The position numbers and the translations under genes are program-made. Under the pieces are notes generated by a model. It saw only the letters and a program-made list of their open reading frames with translations, had not been told where the DNA came from and searched no databases. A DNA stretch of 64,000 bases from Chloroflexota bacterium (GTDB lineage Bacteria > Chloroflexota > Dehalococcoidia > Lucifugimonadales > Lucifugimonadaceae). Each line of letters opens with the position of its first letter. Position 1 is the first letter of the stretch. Shown one piece after another: positions 51,043 to 59,240 of this stretch. The stretch is from the NCBI GenBank assembly GCA_027618835.1, contig JAQCHZ010000014.1:1-64000 (forward strand), in the 5' to 3' direction.

Positions 51043-52170
51043 TTGGCTTCTGGACCAGAAGAAAGCGGTCGAGAACGGATTGTTCAGGCGAGCAGTCCGT
51101 CGAACGACGCCGATAAGCTTGCTGGCGATCAGGCGCTAGAAGAGCGCGCTCAAGATATGACGTCGAACGAGGAAATCGCAGCGAAGGCGAGGTCGAAGGA
51201 TCTTCGCCCACATAGATTTCAGGATTACGTTGGACAGCGGGCGGTTGTCGACAGTATCTCGATAGCAGTGATGGCGGCTAAGAAGCGTGGTGACACTCTG
51301 GATCACGCTCTATTTCATGGTCCTCCCGGTCTTGGCAAAACCACGATTTCGCAGATCATCGCTCGCGAGCTTGATTCACAGCTGATTCATACCTCGGGCC
51401 CGGCGCTAGAACGACCTGCCGACGTTGTTGGCTTGCTTTCAAATTTGAAAACCGGAGACGTTTTATTTATCGATGAAATCCATCGCCTTTCGCACGCAGT
51501 AGAAGAATACTTGTACTCAGCGATGGAAGATTTTCGAGTCGACTTCATGACCGGTGCCGGAGCTTTCGCAAAGAGCATTAATTTGCCGTTACAGCCATTC
51601 ACGTTGATCGGTTCGACTACTCGTGCTGGAATGCTTAGTGCGCCATTACGTGAGCGTTTCGGTCTTGCCTATCACCTCGATTTTTATTCGACTGAAGAGC
51701 TTGCTCGAGTTGTTACGAGATCTGCTGGAATTCTCGAAGTAGACGTTAGTGAAAGTGGAGCGCACGAGATCGCCCGACGGTCACGCGGCACACCAAGGAT
51801 TTCGAACAGATTGCTTCGCAGGGTTCGCGACTTTGCTGAAGTGCGTAATTCCGGAACGATTACCGATGCCGTGGCCGCGGAAGCGATGGAGATAGAGGGC
51901 GTCGACGCGCTTGGTTTGGATCGCCTCGACCGTCTGTATTTGATGACATTGTCGAAGAACTATCAGGGTGGCCCGGCAGGAATTCAGGCGCTTGCGGCGA
52001 CGATCAATGAAGATCAGCAAACCCTTGAAGACGTCGTTGAGCCGTTCTTGTTGAAGATCGGATTCATGATCCGGACCCCACAAGGGCGTCGAACGACAGC
52101 CGACGGATTTGAACACATTGGGCTGCCGCCAAGGTTGGACGGCCCGACTGGGCAGGGCACGCTGCTTTAG
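51043..52170 (+). CDS. ruvB: Holliday junction branch migration ATPase RuvB
   Basis: A AAA+ motor of up to 375 aa. Walker A is 'HGPPGLGKTTISQ' (about 91), Walker B 'VLFIDEIHRLS' (about 141), and the arginine finger is in 'TTRAGMLSAPLRERFG' (about 198). The C-terminal winged helix ends 'MIRTPQGRRTTADGFEHIGL', as in all RuvB. The start is uncertain: the TTG at 51043 gives a 40-residue acidic extension, while the ATG at 51157 ('MTSNEEIAAKARSK') gives the usual N-terminus; neither has a strong ribosome site. Confidence 0.94.
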   Translation: MASGPEESGRERIVQASSPSNDADKLAGDQALEERAQDMTSNEEIAAKARSKDLRPHRFQDYVGQRAVVDSISIAVMAAKKRGDTLDHALFHGPPGLGKTTISQIIARELDSQLIHTSGPALERPADVVGLLSNLKTGDVLFIDEIHRLSHAVEEYLYSAMEDFRVDFMTGAGAFAKSINLPLQPFTLIGSTTRAGMLSAPLRERFGLAYHLDFYSTEELARVVTRSAGILEVDVSESGAHEIARRSRGTPRISNRLLRRVRDFAEVRNSGTITDAVAAEAMEIEGVDALGLDRLDRLYLMTLSKNYQGGPAGIQALAATINEDQQTLEDVVEPFLLKIGFMIRTPQGRRTTADGFEHIGLPPRLDGPTGQGTLL

Positions 52171-52177
52171 TTGCCAG

Positions 52178-52210
52178 CTGTGACCGGGTCAACATGTAAC
52201 CCGATCACAG
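52178..52210. terminator. hairpin between convergent ruvB and ABC exporter genes
   Basis: 'ctgtgaccgggt' / 'acccgatcacag' (one mismatch or wobble) with a 9-nt loop lies between the two stop codons. T-tracts are weak, but placement suits a shared terminator. Confidence 0.6.
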
Positions 52211-52226
52211 ATCGAAACGACCGATT

Positions 52227-54119
52227 CTAAGTAGCTCTGCCTTGTGCAGCGTTAGTTGCCTGGGCGATTAGTTCATCTGGAATGTCGTCGAACGATGCGT
52301 AGTTCATCGAGTACAGCCGTGAGTAGAGTCCGCTATTCGCCATCAACTCGTCGTGATTGCCTTGCTCAACGATTCCACCGTCTTGCAGAACGATAATTCT
52401 GTCGGCTCCACGAATCGTTGCGAGTCGGTGAGCGATTACCATTCCTGTGCGGCCTTCCATCAGACGTTCTAGTGCCTGCTGGATGAGCATTTCTGTGTAT
52501 GAGTCGATGCTTGCGGTTGCTTCATCGAGCACGAGAATTTTGGAATCGGCAACTATGGCTCGGGCGAACGACAAAAGCTGTCGCTGACCAAGTGAAAGGT
52601 TTCCGCCACGCTGTTCAAGTTCGGTCTCATAGCCGTCGGGAAGCTTCATTATGAATTCGTGCGCACCGACCGCCTGAGCAGCAGCAACCACGTCTTCACG
52701 TGTTGCGCCTTCCTTGGCGTAGATAATATTTTCCAAGATTGTTCCAGAGAACAAGAACGGCTCTTGCAGAACCATTGAAACGTGCTCGCCCAGCGAATCG
52801 TTGGTTAAGTCTCGCACGTCGTAACCACCCACCTTCACTGTGCCTTCCCAGACGTCGTAGAAGCGATGAACTAGTGCTGTCGTTGAAGTTTTACCCGAAC
52901 CGGTTGGTCCAACTAGAGCAACGGTTTCTCCGGGTTTTACTTCGAAGTTTATGTCTTTGAGAATCGGCTGATTTTCAACATATCCAAAAGTCACATTCTC
53001 GAAACTGATCGAGCCGTCAATTTCTTTAGGGTGAATAGCGTTTGGCTTGTCTTTAATGTCGACTGGTACATCGATAACTTCAAAAATTCGTTCGCCAGAT
53101 GCCATTGCACGTTGGAGTACGTTGTAGTGCATCGTCAGTGCTCGAATCGGGTCGAAGAATCGCTGTACGAAAAGTACGAAAGCAACCATGACTCCGACTT
53201 CGACAGTTCCGCCGAGTACAAAGAATCCACCCATGATCACGACGATTGCCATTGCCGCACCGGTGAGGGTGTCGACGATTGGAAGCATCATGACACCGAA
53301 CTTGGACGCGTTGTTGGCGGCCTTCAAGTTGTCGGTTGCCCTAATATCGAACAGATCGTAGTTCACGTATTCACGTGACAAACCTTGGACGGCTCGAATG
53401 CCGTTGATGTTTTCGGCAAGCGCACCACTGACGATCGAAGATGTGACTCTTGCTCGTAAGAACGATTGGCGGGCGTAAGGAAGCCAAATTATTTGGATGA
53501 TGAACAGAACTGGCAGTACTGCTAGCGTCATTAATCCCAGACGCCAGTCCAGCCAGAGCATCGCTCCGATGATGCCGATCAAAAGTACGAAGTCACCAAC
53601 GGCGAACACGGCGGTTTGTAAGAATTCCTGCAGGGCTGCAACATCACCCTGAAGGCGTGACATGAGCTTGCCAATTTCTGTCTTGTCCATGAAGGAAAGA
53701 GAGATTCTTTGGATGTGTTCGTACATCGCCCTGCGCATGTCGATGAGGATTCGTTCAGCCACGCGTCCGACGATCAACTCTTGGAAATAGTTCGCTACAA
53801 AGTTGAATCCAACTGCTACCAAGAAAATTATGACCATCGTAGTCAGTTTTGATTTGTCGGTGGCGCCTTCTTTAAGGGCATCGTCGTAAACATTTTTGAC
53901 GATCAGCGGAATTGCTATTGAAGAAATTGTGAATACGATTACGGCCGTAATAGCTACCCAAAGCAAAACTTTGTAAGCAGCGATGTACTTCATAAACCGA
54001 CCGACGACTTGTCCGTTGAAAGCTTCCCCAAAAACTTCTTCGTCGAGTGTTGGGCCGAGTTTGATCGATGCCTTTGGCGGAATCTCATGGCTACGTTCGT
54101 GGGTCTCCCTAGCGGTCAT
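52227..54119 (-). CDS. ABC exporter half-transporter (canonical Walker B subunit)
   Basis: A 630-aa fusion of a six-helix membrane domain (about 45-340) and an ATPase. Walker A is 'LVGPTGSGKTS' (404-411), Q-loop 'MVLQEPFLFSGT', signature 'NLSLGQRQLLSFARAIV', Walker B 'ILVLDEATASID' with the catalytic Glu, and H-loop 'VIAHRLATI'. The signature is LSLGQ rather than LSGGQ. It starts on the last base of the upstream partner's stop (TAATG), so the two are made together and almost certainly form a heterodimer like BmrCD or TM287/288. Probably exports drugs, lipids or peptides. Confidence 0.92.
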   Translation of the reverse strand: MTARETHERSHEIPPKASIKLGPTLDEEVFGEAFNGQVVGRFMKYIAAYKVLLWVAITAVIVFTISSIAIPLIVKNVYDDALKEGATDKSKLTTMVIIFLVAVGFNFVANYFQELIVGRVAERILIDMRRAMYEHIQRISLSFMDKTEIGKLMSRLQGDVAALQEFLQTAVFAVGDFVLLIGIIGAMLWLDWRLGLMTLAVLPVLFIIQIIWLPYARQSFLRARVTSSIVSGALAENINGIRAVQGLSREYVNYDLFDIRATDNLKAANNASKFGVMMLPIVDTLTGAAMAIVVIMGGFFVLGGTVEVGVMVAFVLFVQRFFDPIRALTMHYNVLQRAMASGERIFEVIDVPVDIKDKPNAIHPKEIDGSISFENVTFGYVENQPILKDINFEVKPGETVALVGPTGSGKTSTTALVHRFYDVWEGTVKVGGYDVRDLTNDSLGEHVSMVLQEPFLFSGTILENIIYAKEGATREDVVAAAQAVGAHEFIMKLPDGYETELEQRGGNLSLGQRQLLSFARAIVADSKILVLDEATASIDSYTEMLIQQALERLMEGRTGMVIAHRLATIRGADRIIVLQDGGIVEQGNHDELMANSGLYSRLYSMNYASFDDIPDELIAQATNAAQGRAT

Positions 54120-56077
54120 TAGGAAGCACTCCCTTCATCCATGTTGTTTCCACTTTGCTCGTTCGGTCGAATTTGTAGTTCATACAGATCGTTGTAGTGA
54201 CCGCCTTGTGTGAGTAGTTGTTCATGTGATCCGCGTTCGACGATCTTTCCTTCTTCGATAAAGAGAATTTCATCGGCGTGCATCAGTGAGCTTAGACGGT
54301 GAGAAATGATGATCGTCGCACGATCTTTAGTGAGCTCGGTCAGAGCTGCTCGAATTCGTTGCTCGGTAGCGGCGTCAATAGCCGCTGTTGAGTCGTCAAA
54401 AATGATTAATTGTGGCTTGAGCATGATCGAACGTGCGATCGAAAGACGCTGACGTTGACCGCCAGAAAGCGATACGCCGCGTTCGCCAACCAAGGTGTTG
54501 TAGCCACCCGGAAGGCGGTCGATGTAGTCACCAAGTTGTGCATGTTGTGAAGCTGTTTCGATACGGTCATCAGGTGCCCATGGATCGCCGTAAGCCACGT
54601 TGTGTTCGATGGACGCAGTGAATAAGAACGTATCCTGTTCGACCACTCCGACTGCCTTGCGCAGGGAGTCGAGCGTGACATCTCTAAGGTCTTGCCCATC
54701 GATTGTAATGTAGCCCTCTTTAGGGTCGTAGAAACGTGGGACGAGGTGGGCGATAGTCGACTTTCCGCTTCCGGGAGGTCCGACAATTCCTACAGTGTGA
54801 CCAGGTTCAACTTTGAACGAGACGCCATTGAGAATGATATCTTCTTCGTAACCGAAGCTGACGTTGTGAAATTCGAGCGTACCATTTGTAATTTCGAGGT
54901 CTTTGGCATCGGGTTTGTCCTGAATATCTGGGCTGATATCAAGGACTTGGAAAAGACGTCCGCCGGTTGCAGATCCACGGGCGAAACCGTTAATCGTCAT
55001 TCCGATTTGTCGAATCGGCTGAAGCAAAATACTCATGAAAGCAAGGAACTGAGTTAGTTCGCCTGCCGAGATTTCATTATCGATGACCTTGAGCCCCCCG
55101 ACCCACAGGACTCCTGCCATGGAGAGCATGAACGCGAGGCCCATTACTGAAATATTTGAGGCGCGTATTCCGACCTGAACGTTGGCAAGAGCGAGTGTCT
55201 CGTTAGATGCTACGTCGAACTTTTTCATTTCGTGGTCTTGAGACGCGAAAGAGCGGACGACTCGAATGCCGCCGAGGTTTTCGTCCATAACTTTCGTCAA
55301 AGCAGAAAGTCGTTCTTGAAGTGCATACCAATTTGATCGTAGCTTCAGTTGAGCAGCGGTTGATTGCCAAGCTATAAAGGGTACGAAGCTGAGGCTGATA
55401 AGTCCCAAAACGAGGTCTTCGCTCAACATCAGGTACATTCCAGTGCCGATTAAGACAACGAGGAACACACTACGTAATAGGGCTGTTTGTACGAACATTC
55501 GTACGCCTTCGACGTCGACGATTCCGCGTGTAATCAAGTCGCCTGTGTGGACGCCGGCGTGATAGCTGAAAGAAAGACGCTGGAGCTTTTCGTAGTACAG
55601 CATGCGCAGTTCATAGCCGATGCCTTGGCCTATCGATTCCCCCATGTAGTTTTGGAACATGGCGGAAAGACCACGACCAACGGATGCTATGAACAGCAGG
55701 ACTGCAATGATGATAAGAGCCGTTTTTGCCGGGTTGGAACCTTCACCGACAATATCGGTGACACTGGCAATCGATGCAACTACAGCCGAGTTGGCGATTC
55801 GTAGATCGCCGTTTTCAAGACCCAAAGCGGCATCGACCGAACTTCCGATAAGAATCGGTATTGCCAATTGGAATCCCGATGCTAGGAATATCGTGATGAG
55901 CCCAAAAAAGAGCCGCCATCTGTACTGCAGAGCCATACGCGTTATGCGCATGAACACTCCGGCAGAGCTTGCTCCAACGACAGGTCGTGATGACGTGCCG
56001 GCAGCTTTTCCTGCTGGGGTAACTTGACTGGTAGCCGTGACGATTCCTCCATGTATAAATCCACAGCTTGTAAGCAT
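54119..56077 (-). CDS. ABC exporter half-transporter (non-canonical Walker B subunit)
   Basis: A 652-aa half-transporter. A soluble N-terminus of about 45 residues precedes six helices, then an ATPase with Walker A 'IVGPPGSGKST' (about 433), signature 'SLSGGQRQRLSIARSIM', Walker B 'LIIFDDSTAAID' and H-loop 'IISHRLSSL'. The residue after the Walker B Asp is Asp instead of the catalytic Glu, so this subunit contributes the degenerate ATP site; the altered signature of the partner (LSLGQ) belongs to the same site. This matches asymmetric heterodimeric exporters, where one site hydrolyses and the other regulates. Upstream gene of the pair. Confidence 0.92.
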   Translation of the reverse strand: MLTSCGFIHGGIVTATSQVTPAGKAAGTSSRPVVGASSAGVFMRITRMALQYRWRLFFGLITIFLASGFQLAIPILIGSSVDAALGLENGDLRIANSAVVASIASVTDIVGEGSNPAKTALIIIAVLLFIASVGRGLSAMFQNYMGESIGQGIGYELRMLYYEKLQRLSFSYHAGVHTGDLITRGIVDVEGVRMFVQTALLRSVFLVVLIGTGMYLMLSEDLVLGLISLSFVPFIAWQSTAAQLKLRSNWYALQERLSALTKVMDENLGGIRVVRSFASQDHEMKKFDVASNETLALANVQVGIRASNISVMGLAFMLSMAGVLWVGGLKVIDNEISAGELTQFLAFMSILLQPIRQIGMTINGFARGSATGGRLFQVLDISPDIQDKPDAKDLEITNGTLEFHNVSFGYEEDIILNGVSFKVEPGHTVGIVGPPGSGKSTIAHLVPRFYDPKEGYITIDGQDLRDVTLDSLRKAVGVVEQDTFLFTASIEHNVAYGDPWAPDDRIETASQHAQLGDYIDRLPGGYNTLVGERGVSLSGGQRQRLSIARSIMLKPQLIIFDDSTAAIDAATEQRIRAALTELTKDRATIIISHRLSSLMHADEILFIEEGKIVERGSHEQLLTQGGHYNDLYELQIRPNEQSGNNMDEGSAS

Positions 56078-56238
56078 CGCGCATGTTTATTAATTATGCG
56101 TAAGGTTTAGATCACAGATTTTGTCGGTTGTTCGAACGGATTAGCGAATAGGGATAAACTCGTAGCTGCGTGATGGGGATGCGAGTAGCGAATCAGGCTA
56201 TCCTCGTAATTGTTCGACTCTAGATACTGAAACGATCA

Positions 56239-57102
56239 ATGACTATTTCCGATCCAAATAACATTCTTGCTGGAGCTTTTGCCGATCTTGAATCGGGCAC
56301 GCTCAGTTCGCAATCGGCTACTTCCGACAAGTCTAAGAAGTCGGAGAAGAATGAGTACTCGGTACGGGTTGCGACACTTAAAGATTGGGCAATACTTGAG
56401 AGTATCGAGCGAGAGGCGTTCCCAGGGATGACACCGGTGATGAGACTCGAACGAGATCTTGCCCGGCAAAACGGTCTGTATCTTGCCGCATCGCGCGCCT
56501 TGCGACCTGAAGAGCAAGAACTTGGGCCTCGCTTCGCAAACGCAACCAAAGCCGAAAAGGAAGATGAGAGCTTTACGGCAAAGGTTAAGCGAAACGTCGA
56601 CCGGTACGTCCTTGACAGGGTGGCGAAGCCTAAATGGCCGTCGGGTTATATCGCTGGGTTTGTTGGGCTTTGGTTTCTACTAGACGAGGCCCATGTTTTG
56701 ATACTCGGATTACGTGAGGTCGATCGCAGTAAAGGGATCGGTGAGTTGCTCGTTATCAGCGCTATCGAACAGGCCGTCGAAAACGATTCTCGAGTTGTCA
56801 CGCTCGAAGTTCGTGAATCTAACAAACCTGCGATCGAACTGTACCGTAAGTATGGATTTCAGGAAGTTGGACTACGCCGAAGGTACTACTCAGATAACGG
56901 GGAAAACGCTGTCATCATGACGACTCCACCGATCCATAGTGGCAACTATCAAAACCAGTTCGGAACTTTAGTTGGCCGGCACACAGATAAATGGGGCTGG
57001 GTTTCTCGTCCGGGCTACGCAATGCCGGAAGGCTGGGAGCCTGTCGAGGTCGAGGAGCGGACTGTAGCGGCATCTGACAGTGAAGCTGAGGTCGAGGCCT
57101 AA
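56239..57102 (+). CDS. GNAT acetyltransferase, RimI-like with insertion and tail
   Basis: A 287-aa protein. The GNAT core starts near residue 42 ('VRVATLKDWAILESIEREAF') and ends with 'LEVRESNKPAIELYRKYGFQEVGLRRRYYSDNGENAVIM' (about 198-236), which is very close to ribosomal-protein-alanine acetyltransferase RimI; the acetyl-CoA loop is 'DRSKGIGELLV'. Between the first helix pair and the central strands there is an insertion of about 50 charged residues, and a C-terminal tail of about 50 residues rich in Trp/Gly/Glu follows. It acetylates an N-terminus or small amine; RimI-like function is an inference. It is distant from tsaD, its common neighbour elsewhere. It overlaps the convergent zinc-ribbon gene by 4 nt. 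Confidence 0.82.
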   Translation: MTISDPNNILAGAFADLESGTLSSQSATSDKSKKSEKNEYSVRVATLKDWAILESIEREAFPGMTPVMRLERDLARQNGLYLAASRALRPEEQELGPRFANATKAEKEDESFTAKVKRNVDRYVLDRVAKPKWPSGYIAGFVGLWFLLDEAHVLILGLREVDRSKGIGELLVISAIEQAVENDSRVVTLEVRESNKPAIELYRKYGFQEVGLRRRYYSDNGENAVIMTTPPIHSGNYQNQFGTLVGRHTDKWGWVSRPGYAMPEGWEPVEVEERTVAASDSEAEVEA

Positions 57103-57905
57103 GCACCGCTGGTAAACAGAACGTAGAGAAATAGCAGGGCTATCACCGCTACCGTTAGTTTGACTGCCCAAGATGTCCATTGTTTTTGGAATGCTAGAAA
57201 ATGCTCTGGCGAGCGCCATTTCTTACCGCGCCAGGCGTGTTCATTTCCTTTGGCACCAAGATAGATGCTCGCAATAACCATGACTACAAGTTGAACCTCT
57301 GGCGGTAGGAACGCCGCTCCGAACAAGACAACGGTGTAGGGTACTCCCGAAAAAAGTCCCCAGACTGCGGGCATCAGGAATGCTGCCCAGTTCCATTTCT
57401 TGATTTCACGAGGTATTTCGCCATCGCGTGTGCCTGAAGAATTTGGCGTGATGGAGTCAGCGTGACCGAATGGGTTCTCTTGTGAAATCGATGCTGTCTG
57501 GCTGTCATGTTCAGCGTCTGGGCCTGCACCCCTTAAGTCAGGTTGTTGAACCGGGCCATCGATATTCGGCTTAGTCGCAGGCGTCGAAACGGGATTTAGA
57601 TCGGGGCGGTAGGTACGTGGCGATGCTGCCGAGGAAACCTGTCGTTCTGGTTGCACCTTGTGAGCAATTCTTACTTCGTCCTTCATTTCAGACCCGCACA
57701 CCCAGCAATAGGCTGCGCGTGTGTTGTTGATGCCACCGCACCTTGCGCACGAATTGAGACCCGAAGGAGGGCTCGACTCGTTCGTAACTTCGATCAACCG
57801 TTCGCCGCAACGATTACAGGCGTAGGCACCCTTGTCATTTTTTGTGCCGCAATGGACGCAGAAATGTGGATTACCAGCGGTAGATTGTTCAGTTTGATCT
57901 GTCAT
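57099..57905 (-). CDS. double zinc-ribbon membrane protein
   Basis: A 268-aa protein with two N-terminal zinc ribbons ('FCVHCG...ACNRCGERL', about 15-37; 'SCARCG...YCWVCGSEM', about 52-75), a long disordered Pro/Ser/Asn linker (about 85-165), then 'IKKWNWAAFLMPAVWGLFSGV' and two or three membrane helices in the C-terminal third. The W-N-W-AAF-P--W segment resembles DUF2628-type membrane domains. Ribbon-linker-membrane proteins of this plan are frequent in Chloroflexota and Firmicutes; their function is unknown. It may sense or recruit cytosolic partners to the membrane. Confidence 0.75.
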   Translation of the reverse strand: MTDQTEQSTAGNPHFCVHCGTKNDKGAYACNRCGERLIEVTNESSPPSGLNSCARCGGINNTRAAYCWVCGSEMKDEVRIAHKVQPERQVSSAASPRTYRPDLNPVSTPATKPNIDGPVQQPDLRGAGPDAEHDSQTASISQENPFGHADSITPNSSGTRDGEIPREIKKWNWAAFLMPAVWGLFSGVPYTVVLFGAAFLPPEVQLVVMVIASIYLGAKGNEHAWRGKKWRSPEHFLAFQKQWTSWAVKLTVAVIALLFLYVLFTSGA

Positions 57906-58004
57906 GCGTTACTAAGTTTAGAGGTGTTCTTCGAGCCTGTCGCTTCGCAGTATCGATTCATCGTTGTGTCTTGGTCTAAATACGAGAACGTTATTCGCTT
58001 GGTT

Positions 58005-58916
58005 CTACAGATTTTCGACGTTGAGATCCATTGAGTTCATAAGGTCGTTTAGTTCCTCGCGGGTCGAGTCGTCGATAGGCGGGCTTGGGGGGCGGACATC
58101 GGCCGTCGTGGTGAACCCTCGCCTTTTCATGATTTCTTTTCGAATTGCGAGGCCAATGCCAACCGAGTTTTCGTATCGAATCAGCGGAAGCCACTTATAA
58201 AATATGGTTCGTGCGCGTTCTAGATCGCCGCTTGCCATGTATTTGTGAATTGCAACAAGAACTTCCGGGTAGGCAAAACCGGTCATCGTTCCAATAGCTC
58301 CACGGCGTAATTCTTCGAACAGGAATGCTCCACCGAGTCCCCCGAAGATTCCCATCGTTCCGCTGGTGGCCTCTATAACTCTCGTTATTTTCTGAGGAGT
58401 CGGCGGGTCTTCAAGTTTCAAATATTTAGCGTCGGGCAGTTCGGAGTGAAGTTTGCCGATAAACGCTGGATCGAAGTGCACTCCAGTTTGTTCCGGTAGA
58501 TCTTGGACAACTATCGGTATTTCTGTGATTTCTTGTGCTGCAGCGTAGTAAGCGTAGGTTGCAGGTGGGTTAGGTTTCACCATTTTCGAGGGAGCGATCA
58601 TGACGGCACTTGCACCACCTGACTGAGCGTCGCGTACTCGTGCAGCAAGTGCACGTCCGCTTTCTGCGCTGGTGCCGACGGTAACGGTCAGATCGTCTCC
58701 TGCGGCAGCGACAACTGCGTCAATAACCGGACCGCGTTCAGCGTCGGTCAGGCGATGCGCTTCACCCATGACGCCCAGTGTTACGACTCCGGTACAGCTG
58801 GCTGCTCGCGCTGCACCGACGAGTCGATCAAATGAGGCAGTGTCGACTTCACCGTTTGCATCGAACGGGGTCGGCAGCATGAAGTGAATTCCGTCTAATT
58901 TACGATCATTTGCCAA
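58005..58916 (-). CDS. DapA-family lyase (dihydrodipicolinate synthase/N-acetylneuraminate lyase superfamily)
   Basis: A 303-aa class I aldolase-fold enzyme starting at TTG (58916), with a clear AAGGAG nine bases upstream. The Schiff-base lysine is in 'AKYLKLEDPP' (about residue 169), and 'GVVTLGVMGEAHRLTDAER' is the substrate-carboxylate loop (GxxGE). The catalytic Tyr position reads 'VVQDLPEQTG', an Asp-containing variant seen in several non-DapA subfamilies. So it probably acts on a 2-ketoacid other than in lysine synthesis. It contrasts with the lysine-less paralogue at 11.7 kb. Divergent from the sulfite/nitrite reductase gene. Confidence 0.85.
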   Translation of the reverse strand: MANDRKLDGIHFMLPTPFDANGEVDTASFDRLVGAARAASCTGVVTLGVMGEAHRLTDAERGPVIDAVVAAAGDDLTVTVGTSAESGRALAARVRDAQSGGASAVMIAPSKMVKPNPPATYAYYAAAQEITEIPIVVQDLPEQTGVHFDPAFIGKLHSELPDAKYLKLEDPPTPQKITRVIEATSGTMGIFGGLGGAFLFEELRRGAIGTMTGFAYPEVLVAIHKYMASGDLERARTIFYKWLPLIRYENSVGIGLAIRKEIMKRRGFTTTADVRPPSPPIDDSTREELNDLMNSMDLNVENL

Positions 58917-59099
58917 TTAATAAAACTCCTTGTCGATATAGGGTCCAGATGAGAATCATGGGTATGGTGAGGGTGCAGGCGAGAGTGCGCAAGATGCCTT
59001 GATAGGGGTTTGGCATTTCGAATCGCACCAATATCTTGTGAATGAGTGCTAAAATCGCTGCGTAATTATGAATATTTACTCGTTCCACATTTGCTGTTG

Positions 59100-59129
59100 T
59101 ACCGGTCGCTAAGCGGTTCGGTATTTTTT
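59100..59129 (+). terminator. intrinsic-terminator-like hairpin in the reductase 5' region (first of two)
   Basis: 'taccggtcgc-taa-gcggttcggta' followed by TTTTTTG. No plus-strand gene precedes it, so it would end a leader or a small RNA transcribed from the 58.9-59.1 kb gap. Confidence 0.6.
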
Positions 59130-59144
59130 GCGTGTGAACATTCC

Positions 59145-59178
59145 AACCCTGCCAAAGTAATTCAGCAGGGTTTTTTTA
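59145..59178 (+). terminator. intrinsic-terminator-like hairpin in the reductase 5' region (second of two)
   Basis: 'aaccctgc' / 'gcagggtt' with a 12-nt loop and a T-tract (TTTTTTT), 60 bp before the reductase start codon. Placed behind the hairpin at 59100-59129, it makes a tandem termination site. Confidence 0.65.
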
Positions 59179-59240
59179 TTGGGTATTTTTACGAGTAATA
59201 GGTAGTGCGTATGCACTAGGTATGAAAGAGAGCTTGAACA

